Source of the DNA: Rotaria sp. Silwood1
Taxonomy: Eukaryota; Rotifera; Eurotatoria; Philodinida; Philodinidae
Direction: 5' to 3'
Assembly (NCBI GenBank): GCA_905250075.1
Contig: CAJNOP010000061.1
Location: forward strand, 573,831-637,830
Length of the DNA stretch: 64,000 bases
The notes under the pieces were generated by a model, which was not told the origin of the DNA, ran no database searches, and saw nothing but the letters and a program-made list of their open reading frames with translations. Below, in pieces: positions 26,033 to 38,483 of this stretch (the first letter of the stretch is position 1; the number at the start of each line of letters is the position of its first letter). A program made the position numbers and the translations under genes.

Positions 26033-27089
26033 CGCTTGTTCCCCCTTGGTATTCTCTCTTCTATCTATATAGCACAAAAAAAAGTATAGTGACCTTTTTT
26101 CAACATGAATTCGACAGATTGATGTTCAATATTTTCTTTCGCAATAAACGAATAGAAACATTTTTCATCGACTTCGTCCGACTTGAGTATGGCAAGAGAA
26201 ACGAAGAAATATTCTTTTTCTTTCACACATATTGATGAGCAAATATATCGTCATTTGAACATAGCATGATACAACATTAATCTAAGACAAAAGTTCAAGG
26301 TTAGTTCCAATGTCTTTTCTTTTTGTTTAGTGCATTCTATTTTGATTGTTCGAAAGAATTATGGATACATTAAAAAAAAGATTAGATCTTTCTGCATTTC
26401 AACAATCTTTAGAACAAGAAAATCTTTATTGTTAACATAACTTTTACTGATAATTGTTTTTGCCTAGTTCTTATCGAAATCGATCATAATATGATTAAAG
26501 TATTAGAATTTGCTTGATTGTCTTTAAAAAAAAAAGAAAAGTTTTTGTTTTCTTCAAATTGTAAATAATATTCTCATTGCATTTGAGTATAGCTGGACAT
26601 AAATTGATTTTAATTAAATAACGATATTATTCAATACGAAATATATCAAATGTATGAAGTAAATGCAAGAAACTGGGATCTCTCATGTGAATGAGGCTTA
26701 AACAGGTCAGCGTATAAATCGTGAGGGGCACGTTGAAAGTAACTCTTCTACCTTTCAAATTCAACTTCGCAGCATCTTTTTATACTCTTGCTTTCAGTGA
26801 TAAGTTTTATCCTTGGAACGGACCGATTTTCTTTATATATCAGTCTTTTGTAGGCATATCTGTCGCTCATTATTGTAGTTTCGTTATAGTTAATATTTTC
26901 TGTCATTGAGTCGAGGTTTTAGATTTATATTTCGACAATGCTTTTAGTCTAGATACATTGAACAGTAATAAACTTGTTACGGGTTTCTATTAATTACAAA
27001 AATGGTCTTTACTTGTAGAGAGAAAATATTATCCTATTTTGAAAAATAAAAGGCTAAAGAATTAAAAAATGTTTTATCAATAAATAGAA

Positions 27090-28070
27090 TAGAAATTAAT
27101 GAGAGATGCAAAAGTCTTTGCATAAATGTCAAACTCTCTTAGACCATATTGCGAACTTTTAAACCAATCAAATTTCTTTTTGTTGGAAAGAGCAATGTCT
27201 GAACTACAAATTTTGTACCAGACATATTTTTCCAGAACGAATCTCAGAAGGAGAAAAAGCCAAAACCCAAACTCCTCTAAATAAGTTCTTGCAACATTTT
27301 TGCAACTTGAAATGTTTCTATGTCTCAATTATTTTGAGCTACATAGGTCGAATCCTAACAAAAAAATACGCCAGATGTACTCCATCAAAAGCTTTATCGA
27401 TGACAGCTTTGGTAAAATTTTTTAGATTCGTTCTTGACTTTTTAATCAAAATAATTTGGAAACAGAAATTTTTGTAAAATAGTGTCTTTTGCAAGAACTA
27501 TCAGTTTGGAAGGACATCGGCCACAATCTCCAGAAACCACGCATGAACTGAATTCTTTGTACGTTATTTGTTCGAAATGTGTTAGATTATAGAAACTTAG
27601 CAGAAGAAAACAATTCAAAAAGTGTTTTTTTATTGTTGCACAACGGTCAGGTAATAGGAACGACCAAATTATGCAGTCTTTTTCAGAAAAAGCTATATTT
27701 TGGTATAAAGACCAACAGTAAATTTAACTTTCAATACACCAATAGAAAGAGCCCTCTTTATGCTACAAAAATCATTATTAAATGTGTTCTTTCGTTCCAC
27801 TTCTGATATTGAAAAATTAACAAAATAAAAAATAGTGTTGCGCGATGGTGAAGTTGCAAGAACTTTTTTAGAGGTATTTGGTTTTTGGCTTTTTCTCCTT
27901 TTGAGATTCGTTCTGGAAAGATATGTCTGGCACAAAATTTGTAGTTCAGACATTGCTCTTTCTAACAAAAAGAAAATTGATTGGTTTAAAAGTTGACAAT
28001 ATGGTCTAACAGAGTTTGACATTTGTGCAAAGACTTTTGCATCGCTCATTAATATTGAAGTATTGAATTT
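27090..28070. mobile_element. Fold-back element, ~210-bp inverted arms
   Basis: The left arm 27090-27300 and right arm 27855-28070 are inverted copies with substitutions. They share GCAAAAGTCTTTGCA-like, TTTTGTACCAGACATAT-like and TTCTTGCAAC words, and the outer border is ATTAATGAG / CTCATTAAT. The ~550-bp centre has no recognisable protein. No clear target duplication was found, so the superfamily is unknown. Confidence 0.6.
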
Positions 28071-28900
28071 TGAAAACGTGATATTAACATTGAATCGAAG
28101 AATTTTATTAATTATCATTCCTCTATAGCATAAACTAAAAGAAGTGAATTTGCTTTAGTTTTATATTTTAATGTCAATTGACTTCGTGGAATTCTTTAAC
28201 ATACAACAGAAAATATTCTTCTAGATATTTAAATTTTGAAATATGTTCATTAAAATATCGTAAGATTAAGTTGAACATTCTTCGTTTGCTTTTTTTTGTT
28301 GCTAGCTATATCAAATAATTTATTCGTTAGCATATAACACTAGCAAAAAAGCATAAAATTTGTTGTGTCATGTAACTTATTAGTGTTAAAGAACGAATAA
28401 ATATCAAAAACACATAGTATGTTAGAAAAAACGATGGAATTTTTAAAATTCAAATGTACAGTGTTGGTTCTCAGTGAGTTAAACAACATATATCAATAAT
28501 TTTCTGTTTTTAATAGGAACACTTGCTCTTTGAATATGTTTCCACAATAGAATCATTATGTGAAAAGCTGAATTAATAAATATAAATAATTGAGATTGTT
28601 GATTGCAGATAGTTGTAGAGCAGTCATATGAATCAAAAAAGATATATTTATCATCTATGAAACAAATCTGTTTTACTCAACTTTGAAGATTTGACGTTTT
28701 TTTTACTTTTAAAATAATGTATTAATTTTAAATAAAAACTGTTCGAATTTGAATCATATTCATGAAGTATTATAACAAGCATTTTATTTTATTTTATTTT
28801 TGTTTTTTCAGTTTTTTTTATATTAGTCATTTAATCAGTGATTAAAAGTGATTTAAAATGAAAAAAAGAAAAGCATAGCATAACCTTAGTTTTAGATAAA

Positions 28901-31900
28901 ATGAACTCGCAAACAACAATAGAAACACTACCAAATGAAACTCTTTTTTATATATTTTCTCATCTGTCATGGACTGATTTATTAACGTCTTTATGGTCCT
29001 TAAATATTCGTTTTAATTATCTTGTGTGTTCAATTCTTTCAATAAATGGTAATCAATTGAACACTGGTCTTATTATTACATTAGGTTCATCTTATAAGAA
29101 GCTTAATTCAATATTCTTTCCATTGATTTTAAATTCATCATGTCTTTCATCTTCTATTCAACGTATTCATTTTGATGAAACAAATTCAATTGCTTGTGAT
29201 TTTATTTATCAATGGTTATTTAATCATAAAGAAATTCTTCTTTTTCCAAATCTTAAATCACTTATACTTACTCGATGTAGATCAATTGAACCGTTAACTG
29301 AAAGTTTATTTTATCTTATTGAACATCAATTAGATGAACTTACATTAAGCTTTGATAAGGAAATTTTCACAGAATCTAGTTATGTACGACAACATTCGTC
29401 AATGATTTTTGATAAAAGTAATTAATTGTTTATTATGTTACATACTTTAAAACAAAACAAGTTTTATCGATATCTTTGAAAATTTAGCTTCAGCATTGTT
29501 GAAGAATTGAGAAATGAAAATTTCTAATATGTAGAGGAACTAGTAACTTTGCTATGATAATTTTCATTGAAAATGAGAAATGACCATACGTTCTTCCATT
29601 TCATGAAAGCCAAAGTGATGCTTTTTCGAAAATAGTTTTCATACTTATATATGTATATTCATAAACTCCTTAATGAAAATGAGCGTAAGAGGAAAAAAAA
29701 TATCATAGATATTGTATTTTTTTAAATTTTAGGATTCATGAAACTGGAAGAATCTATTTTCTTGAGTACTTGAACAATCCTCTCTGAAGGGAGAAACCGG
29801 TTTGAGCTGCATCCGCTGATATGTTAGAAGTTTCAGAAGAGTTATTTTAAAGTTAATCTTGAGAACCTGATATTTGTTCATTTGATATGTTTTGAAATAT
29901 TCTTTTATTGAGCAACAATTCAGTGTAAATGGCTTCAACTCAGGAACACTCGAACATGCACAGGATTTAGTCTAGACTTTATTATGTTTCAAAAGATTTC
30001 AATCGACTAAGTAAGTCTTAGAAAGGAAGATCTTTGCGTAATTCTCTGAGATTTCAATGAAACTTATATGGATTTGTCAATTCAAGTGTCTATATCTCAA
30101 ATATAGAAAAAATAATAGCTTATACTGATCAGTGAAAATAATTTGAAGTAAAAATTTTTTTGCTTAGGATCTTGAAGGGAACTACAAGAATGTTTTTTTT
30201 TAACGATAACAATTGCAAAAGAATTCTAGAACATTCCTAGTTCAACTTAATTTTAAGTGCTAATTCTAAATATGTCATTAAGATTAGTACATATTGTTTT
30301 TTTTAACCGAAATCTCCTGAGCAATAGTCGAATATATAACAAAATCGTATTTGAAGAATAGTTTGCTAGGAAATTTCGAAGTGAGCAGTATTTTTGGAAT
30401 TTAAAAAATATATGTGATTATATAGTGTTTGTTTTTTTTAAATATTGTTAATGGATATATGAACATTTACATGAGCTGACTAAAACTTGTAATTATCTAT
30501 CGGGTGACTAGATAACTAACCGAACACAATTTGCAGCCACTCACCACTCACCGCCAATGAAATAACAAATGAATAATACAAATAGTTTTTTTTTTCAATA
30601 GACTTGTTCTTAAGCGAATCGATGTAGAGTCCAATGCTCTATCGAATGATACCATTCCAAAGCGAAAGTGATATCATGGTGTAATGACATCAGTAAAATA
30701 TTTCGTCATCATTTTGATGATTGTATATTAATGGTAGTATGCCCAGTAGAGTCCTGCAGGGTGCAACTTTTTCGTACCCTATACCCTACCCTGCGAGAAT
30801 TTCGATACCCTGACCCTACCCTACCCTACGCCGCCCGTACCCTGACCCTACCCTACCCTACGCCTCTCGTACCCTGGCCCTACCCTACCCTACGCCCAGC
30901 GTACCCTACCCTACCCTACCCTACGTCCTTCTTACCCTAACCCTACCCTACCACACAGATTTTGTATCTTGTACCCTACTATACACAACGTTTTACATTT
31001 AAGTGAATCTTAATAGGCTGCGTTTTTCATTATTTTCAACAAATTTTTATTAATTTCTAACGAAAATTAAATGTAAAATTATGAAATAAAAGGTGTTTCA
31101 TAAGTAACGACCCCATTTCTATTTTTTTTTCTTATCTTTATCATATTTGAAGATGAATACTTATCGACAATATAGTTTTGAAGAGTAGTATCTAAGCTAT
31201 GATCCAATGTGGATGGTCCTCAATCGACATCAAATGTAAGAAAGGACTGCATTAGTAAAAATATTGAAAATATTTTATCAAATTTATTTTGTATCTTTTT
31301 CCTGTGGAGCATGACCTTCTCAGTATTTTGTGAACATCTCTCTCAACTTTTGATGCATTGACTTGAATTTTTTTCCAAAAGATAGTTTGTGAAATTTTCT
31401 ACAAAATCCAATAAAATAATTCTCCAAAAGAATAATTAGAAAACAATATCTGATCAGCAGTACTACATTTCAAATAAACCCCACTCCTAGTAACGCTGTT
31501 TTTCTTTACAAAGTCAATGACATCTTCTTTCGTGAAGGAACAGGTTTCAAGCCATCCTAAGTTATTCATTTGGGCAGCTGTTCATATTGGATTTTGTAGA
31601 AAATGTCACAAGTTATCTTTTGGAAAAAAGTTCAAGTTAATGCATCAAAAGTTGAGAGGGATGCTGACAAAATACTGAGAAGGTGATGCTCTACAGGAAA
31701 AAGATACAAAATAGATTTGATAAAATTTTTTCAATTTTTTCACTAATGGAGTCCTTTCTTAGATTTGATGTAGATTGAGGACTATCCACATTGGATCATA
31801 GCTTAGATACTACTCTTCAAAACTATCGTCGATGAGTATTCATCTTCAAATATGATAAAGATAAGAAAAAAATAGAAATGGGGTCGTTACTTATGAAACA

Positions 31901-34900
31901 CCCTTTATTTTGAAATTTTCTCAAAAAATAAAACATCATGAACAATTTCGTCATTTTAATTTTGTCTTCTTTCTTCTAAAACTCTTCCACTTGCACTGAA
32001 AATACGTTTACTTGTTGCTGAACTAGCTAGAATTCCTAATTGCCATTTTGCCCGTACACTAAGTCGTGGATAATGCAATGACCATTTCTGCCCTAATTAT
32101 ATCGTGGATTTTTTTTCTTCTACCCTGACCCTACCCTACCCTATGACCTCCGTACCCTGGCCCTACCCTATCCTATGCCCCCCGTACCCTAACCCTACCC
32201 TACTCGGCAGGGTAGGGTAGGGTAGGGTTACCCTGCAGGACTCTAATGTCCAGTGGTTATTACCCTTCATATTATCGCATCGATTTGTATACACTATCAA
32301 GTAACAGACTGTAGCGTTGTGCATAGAAACTAGCATTTATTTTAACGATTGAGGAATGGAACGATTTGACAGTTCATACACTCCACATGCTGTTTTTAGT
32401 TTAGGAGCAAGTGTTTATTTAATCTGAATCAGAGATCTCAATGGGCCGAATATAAAACAAAACGAAATTATCAAAGCTTCTTTCTCAAAGTAAAATTAAA
32501 ATAATCTTTAGGAATGGTCATCGGATAAAAGCATAATCGTAACTGAAGATCAGACATGTAAAAGTTCGTCATTAATTATCCATGTGATTCATTATATGTA
32601 ATCAGTTGCATTCACACCTCTCCTACATATGAGTCAACAGAGTGGCGCCTAACTTTTACTGTTTTCATTTTAGTTATATCACAGCTAAGTTATTTTTGTT
32701 TGTCGTTTTTGCACGCTATATGTGGCGAGCAGGACATATTTTGGAAGATTGGAAAAAACTGGTATCAGTACCAGCTTGATACTTTCATCTTACGTTTCAA
32801 TGAAAAATTTTAGATTTTCCGTTTTTGAGTTGAGTTTGACACAAAATGATGACTTGACATATGTACGTCTAGCTAGAATTAATTAAAGAAAGAAAACTCG
32901 TGACGCCACACGATAAAGTGCTTAGCATCTTAATTACTTCAGTTAGCATGGCAAGTCAACATGTCTGTCTGAAAAAGTATCAATCAGATGAGTGGCCCAT
33001 GGACACACATGGGCGGGCGGGTTTTTTTAGAAAACACAATGGGCTGGGCCGAGCCGAGGTTGATAGCCCATGGGCTGATTTTTATTTGCCCGACCCGACC
33101 CATTGAGACCTCTGATCTGAATACAATCAATTGTATAAACTTAAAATACCAAGCGTTGCGATATAAGTTCTAAACCGTTGTATAGAGAACTAGTAGCCCT
33201 GAAAACTTCTTAATTCTATGTTTTTTTTTATATTCTAAATAACTGAAGAGAAAGAAAATATCTTTTGAGTACTAGATATTCATACATAAGCATAAAGTTT
33301 TTATGAAAGTATTCTCTTCTATTGTATAAAATCTGTTTAACAATAGGCGAAATGCTGATGTTCGAAAAGAAAAAGCCGATTAAAAGAAAGAAATAGGTTT
33401 TTTTATTAAAATAGATACGAAGAAGTAATTTCTTTTCTGGCGATGATCAGAAGAACATTTTACTAATGTTTATTATTAATAGCAAAAAAGAATTATTGCA
33501 GCAATCGACCCGAACAAAATGACTGCAGCAACTAAAAGAAAAATCTTTGCACATAGATACAGGATAGAAGTTCTCATAGAACTGAAAGCACAAATCGTGT
33601 ACAATCTCAAAATAGACAGCATCTTTCAGGTCAGTAGTCACTTGAATATCAAATATGTTAGATCATAGTTGAAAATTCTGTTCGACTAGTTGTTTAGTCG
33701 ACCAATAGAGATTTATATTGTTCAGTGAATATAAATGTTCATATATTCATTAATAACATTTAAAAACAACAAACACTATTATCGCATATATTTTTTTTGA
33801 ATTTCAAAAATATTGCTCGCTTTGAAATTTCCCAGCAAACTATTCTTCAAATATGATTTGGTTATATATTCGACTATTGCTCAGGTGATTTCGGTTAAAA
33901 AAGAACAATATTCACTAACATGAATAACATATTTAGAATTAGCACTTAAAATTAAGTTGAACTAAGAATGTTCTAGAATTCTTTTGCAAATTTTATCGTT
34001 AAAACAAAAATTCTTGTAGTCTCTCTCAAGATCCTAAGCAAAAAATATGTTTACTTCAAATTATTTTCATTGATTAGTCTAAGCTATATTTTTTTTCTAT
34101 ATTTGAGATATGTACACTTGACTTGACAAACCTTCCCTCGTTTTGTTGATAATTGATTTATAAGTCGTACGAGATTTTCTCATAAGATAGATATATCTAT
34201 ATATACATATATAGTGAAATGTCTGTCTCATCTTTATCTGATAGAAACAACCAATTAGATTTTAAGGGCGTTTTTTTACACTTTCTCTCGGTGTAAGGCT
34301 TAGTTTTGTTCTAGCCAACTAACAATGATTGCTAGGAGCTACGGATTCATTGTCACGACATTAGGTCGATTCATCAGCGTTATGAAATAAAATCGTTAAA
34401 ATCTCTAATATAAGGTCAGTGACGAGATCAAATCATTAGGTGTAGGGCGTATGTACATGGGAACTCGCTAGTATAATATACTAAATAAAAGTACAGAATT
34501 TAATAATTTACTGGTAGCTTACTATAAAGAAATATGGCTTATGAAACGATAACATGATCTTACATTTTTCATATGGAAGACTAAGCGTTTAAAGATTAAT
34601 CTTTTATGTCTCTCGAGATGCAGTTATAAATGGATGTTGCGCAACCATTGAGAATCAAGCTTCAGTGAACTAAATTATAATAACATGAACTTGACTAAAG
34701 CCGATTTCGTGCATAGAATTGAACAAGATTTATTTGTTGGTCTTCGTGTTATAGTGAGCTTCGAAATGATTATTCAACGCTAAGATTTTTGATTTATCTT
34801 TTGTGTTTTTATAATAATGATAAAACTATAACTTACAACTAGTGATAATGTAGAATAGAAGATAGACATTGATCTCTAGTAATCTATTTAAAGAATAACG

Positions 34901-36778
34901 AATCATTTTAATATGAAGCTTCTTACATTCACTGATGACCTGAATATGAACTTGTCAAACACAAAAGTTTACATCAACAAAAATAATCGAAATAATCGTT
35001 GACCAAACGATGGCTAGAGTGTCTTTACTCATTCGTATGTTCGATGAAAATCATGTTCAATTGTTGATGAAATAACATTAAAATTTCCCACAACTACATT
35101 AGTTCGAAAGTCAATGCTGAATTCACTCTGTTTAACTTAATCAAACGAATTGATTAGTGTGCGTTCTGAAAATGCCAAGTTTGTCATACTAATATTAAAT
35201 AGATACAACCTTTCTCAAAAGCTAAGCTTATTTACTAGTCGTGTTAAATCATTCGAAATGCATATGAAAAGAAGATGTACTTCACCAGTCTGAAAGAATT
35301 CTAACAATCTAACGAAGAACGAGATTTTTGAATCTGAAATTTTGCACATGATTCCAAATATATCTAAGCATTATAATAGGATAGGATCAACTTTAATTAC
35401 AACTTTTAGAAGAACCGTAAGAAAAACCTTTTGTAGCATCTTATGTAAATCTCAATTATTTAATTGGTCGATTAAATGAAAATAGATTAAAATTTATTTT
35501 ATAATTTTTGTTTTATGATAATATTCGAAAATGTTAACGATAAAAAAAAGTGACATATGATAAATGCGAGTATTATATTGTTAAATCTAAAATAAACAAA
35601 TTTCTTTTTTTTTATACACAAAAGGAAAAGAATATTTTTTATTTTTTTTATTTTTGCTTGATATTTAATAGAAAAACAAACGAGCATGATGAAGCAACTT
35701 CTTTGTCAATTATTTTCTGGTCAATGTAAATTAAAATCTCTTCGACTTGATATTAGCAACGACTTTATAAATAATGATATTCATCGTTGTTTAACATCAA
35801 ACTATTATCCCTCAACGGGTCGTTGTTGTGCTCTACGTCGTTTGGATATTCGAATTGAATATGCATGTTTTCTTGAAAATCTTATTGAACATGTGCCAAA
35901 TCTTGAACAATTGTCAATTGAATTTCAGTTTTCATTAAAATTTGATTCATTATGGAAAACAAATTTTGAAATATTGGAACAATCAAATGAAAATTGGTTG
36001 AATAAAGTAAGAAGGAAAAATATCGAGTTTTTTTCTGATGAATTTTCACAAAAAGAAATTTTGTTTTAAATTTAAAAATAAAACAATTGAATTACTTTAT
36101 AGATACCAAAACTACGATGTTTTAGTTTAAAAACATCGATCGATAGCAATGAAGAATTTATTTATTTGAAATGGTTATTGAATAATTTGAATTATGTTGA
36201 AAAACTTGAAATTCATCTTAAGAACTATGAAATACACGAAACAGAATCGAACAATATATGGAAATCTTTCATTGATGCCAATTTTGTTCGTCAATATTGT
36301 TTACCTGATAGAATAATTAATTTAATTGATTTTAATTTTTATATTTGTTCACAATATGAATTATCATGTAATGATATTGAAAAAAGAATAAATTCATTTA
36401 ATAATCATCCGTTTTTTCTTGAGCGTCAATGGACCAATGTGAAATTTTTATATGATCCAATAGTATCATTTCAACATCTTTTCTCTGATTTCACAAATTC
36501 ATCTCAATTCTCTTATCACCTGATGTAGCATATTGTTCTTTATGAAAATTCGAAAAGCTTCTAAATTCGACGATATTTTTTTTTCATTTAGTAAATATCA
36601 AAATATTTTGAAATGGATACCGACTAACATTGCCTGGTTCCCGTTATATCCATCGCTTTCTTTTATTCTTCAACAATTCAACCAAGTAAATTCTAATGTT
36701 TCTTCTATCAAAATATACACAAGTAAATTGTTATGCATTTCAATCATTTTCTTCATTACTAAACATTTGAATAACTGA
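28901..36778 (+). CDS. F-box protein, four exons with a 6.25-kb first intron
   Basis: Exons 28901-29417, 35672-36006, 36103-36524 and 36592-36778 join with GT-AG introns of 6254, 96 and 67 bp in matching phases, giving 486 codons. Residues 8-45 form an F-box (TLPNETLFYIFSHLSWTDLL), which docks to Skp1 in SCF ubiquitin ligases. The rest is leucine-rich repeat-like (FPNLKSLILTRC, LDELTLSF, LKSLRLDI, LRRLDIRIEY, VPNLEQLSIEF, LKWLLNNLNYVEKLEI) and presumably binds a substrate. The layout matches the large F-box families of bdelloids. The first intron uses donor AAAA-GTAATT and acceptor TTTAATAG and gives DKKKQTSMMKQLL across the join. It is filled with transposons listed below. Exon 4 continues the protein (KYQNILKWIPTNIAWFPLYP) despite the apparent stop after exon 3. 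No lesion was seen, but transcription across the long intron is unproven. Confidence 0.75.
31087..31912. mobile_element. Long-palindrome fold-back element nested in the hAT element
   Basis: The left end AAGGTGTTTCATAAGTAACG and right end CGTTACTTATGAAACACCCTT begin arms of about 330 bp that pair almost perfectly (31087-31415 and 31585-31912), leaving a ~170-bp centre. The low divergence between arms suggests recent insertion compared with the outer element. There is no coding capacity. The superfamily is unclear; the TTTCAT end is reminiscent of mariner-type elements but no TA duplication is certain. Confidence 0.8.
31956..32084 (-). pseudogene. hAT transposase C-terminal dimerisation domain remnant
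   Basis: The minus strand reads 42 codons and TAA: WSLHYPRLSVRAKWQ then LGILASSATSKRIFSASGR then VLEERRQN. The pattern YPxLxxxAxxxLxIxASSAxSxRxFSxxGRVLxxRR is the conserved end of hAT transposases (Dimer_Tnp_hAT). An in-frame stop lies five codons upstream of this block, and no DDE catalytic core or BED finger was found, so only the tail survives. It lies in the expected orientation within the 30747-32245 element. Confidence 0.85.
32430..33114. mobile_element. hAT-type non-autonomous element, 685 bp
   Basis: Ends CAGAGATCTCAATGGGC and GACCCATTGAGACCTCTG are inverted copies, and a perfect 8-bp duplication ATCTGAAT flanks them (32422-32429 and 33115-33122). Near the right end is a GC-rich cluster of GGGC/GCCC words (GGGCGGGCGGG, GGGCTGGGCCGAGCCGAGG, GCCCGACCCGACCC). 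The interior is AT-rich without coding content. It is a second hAT insertion within the same F-box intron. Confidence 0.9.
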
Positions 36779-37884
36779 TTAAGTTTATATATTCAACTTA
36801 TTTCATAAAAATCTTTTTCTCTCGAATTCCTAAATAGAAGCAAAAACCATACAGAAATATAAAAAAGATTCATTTTTCGAAGGAAGATTCGAGTATGAGA
36901 CCGTTCGGAAATCATGCGATCACTTTTTGTTTTTACTGAGTTGTCAAATCTAGTGATTTAGCCAGGAAAATCTTAAGTTTTGAAATTTTCTCTTTGTTAA
37001 AAAATCTTCTAGAGTTAGGAACTATTTTCTGTTAAAATTTTCTCTTGGTTTTCTCTCACCTTAAATTTTAGTAACATTTTGAATCATTAAGGCTATATAT
37101 AAACAAAAGAAAAGTATTAAAATTATCTTTGAAATAAATCAGATCTATTGAAACAATTTGATCATGAGAAAAACATAGTAATTTTACAAAAATGTCGTAA
37201 ACGACATAACTGACAACTTATGATTCATATATGCTCATTTTGTTTAGGTTCATATCAATGTCCAAGTAAACTTTTATTTTGTACTTTATTGGTATTTGTT
37301 TTCTTTTACATTTGAATCGTAGAGGCAAAGTTGTCCATCACTAACTAGATAAGAAAATATCTATCACTTTTGAGAGTGTAATTTTTAGTGTCATTCGAAA
37401 CAAGATAGCTAAATAGCTTCTTGATTTCGATAAAAGTCTTCTGATTTTTCTCCAGATTTGACAAGCCTGCTTTTTGTGAAACACTATCTAAAAGGAGTGT
37501 TGAAGTGTATAGTGGTACACAGTTGCATTTTCTTCCCTTCTTTTCATCACAGAGCATAGAAGATGACTTCAGAAAGCATTATAGATCGTTATAAATGTTG
37601 ATACACGATTGCTGATAGTATATCAATAATAGCTCTTTAGAATGTATTAATTTCTTATGACATTTCTGAGCAATTGAGTAAAATGAGAGATGAAGAAATG
37701 TATTCTGAAATCCATAGAATAAAGTAATCTTCCTATAATTAACAAGAGTACCTACGTGTATCATGTTTCACATTTTAATACCGTAGAGATTGCCCTAACA
37801 GTTTTTCTGGCTGTTTACTTCCTCTTGTCCTTATAATCAAACGCATTTTTCGGGATTCCTCTGCCTAGAGCAAATATGTCAACT
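36779..37884. other. Intergenic, nothing recognised
   Basis: AT-rich sequence between the F-box gene and the TCGGATCC-rich repeat block. Short open frames (37345-37764, minus) match no family. Confidence 0.5.
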
Positions 37885-38483
37885 CCCAGGTCGAAATAGC
37901 TATGTCGGATCCTGTCGGATAGGTTTCAAATCCGTTGAGATACGGCTAATCGGATTCGGCCGGTTACTTTTTGTCGGATTTCGATGCTATCCACTGTTTT
38001 CCTTTGATATCCGCCGGTCGGATTCATCGAGTTCCGACTAGATTCATATATTCGGAACTGGTCAGATCCGATCTCAAGATGTGTTCGCTTCCGATGGGAT
38101 TCCGGGAAATCTGATGTCAAGAAATCGCCGGATTTTGCGGTTTCAAGTGACACCGGATTCCATGATAAAACCGATCAATCACTGGTATCGGAACTTGTCG
38201 GAATTATGTAAGAATGCAGAATACTCAGGTCAATCTCACACCATCGGATCCGATGGAAATTAGTTGGAAGTTGTCGGATGTTGGAAAGTGTCGGATTTTC
38301 AGAGTTCCGACAAGATCCCGGCCACTTCCGACACTTTCCGACATCCGACAACTTCCTGTCGGAATCCGATACCAAGGATTCCGACGAATTGCCATCGGAT
38401 TCGATAAAATTCGATAATTTTTCCGATAGGATCCGACGAGATCCGACTGTCGGATTGCTCGTTCTGGGTATCCAGTATTATTT

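Larger units (their letters stand above)
24904..27089. other. Intergenic with gap and minisatellite
   Basis: Contains the N gap and the decanucleotide array listed separately. Around 25690-25850 the words ACGCATT/AATGCG and AACGCGTT recur on both strands. No gene was recognised. Confidence 0.5.
30747..32245 (-). mobile_element. hAT element, degraded, with reiterated TACCC subterminal arrays
   Basis: The terminal inverted repeats are TAGAGTCCTGCAGGGT and ACCCTGCAGGACTCTA. The flanks ATGCCCAG (30739-30746) and ATGTCCAG (32246-32253) are an 8-bp target duplication with one change, the hAT hallmark. Just inside each end are 100-200 bp of CCCTACCCTACCCTA words in 30-40-bp higher-order units (30772-30960 and 32120-32235). 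The interior retains a hAT dimerisation peptide on the minus strand and is itself invaded by a palindromic element at about 31087-31912. Confidence 0.88.
30073..34131. mobile_element. Outer inverted-repeat element in the F-box intron, ~4.06 kb
   Basis: Arms of about 400 bp, 30073-30470 and 33733-34131, are inverted copies. They share TATATCTCAAATATAGAAAA, AATAATTTGAAGTAAA, TTCTAGAACATTC, CCGAAATCTCCTGAGCAATA and ATATGAACATTTA-like words, with roughly one difference every 8-10 bases. They enclose the hAT elements at 30747 and 32430. No target duplication was identified at the edges, so it could be a large fold-back transposon or a locally inverted duplication. Confidence 0.6.

Noticed and set aside
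25785..26235. Several open frames on both strands over the GTACGAAGAA array
   Set aside because: A 10-bp repeat without stop codons gives long frames on both strands; the proteins are pure repeat.
30668..30960. Possible TTAGGG-like telomere patch (CCCTA words)
   Set aside because: The unit is CCCTA in 30-40-bp higher-order repeats, mirrored at the other end of a hAT element with an 8-bp duplication, so it is part of that element and not a telomere.
36533..36778. Separate small gene after the F-box exon 3 stop
   Set aside because: A 67-bp GT-AG intron (36525-36591) joins it in phase as exon 4 of the F-box gene.
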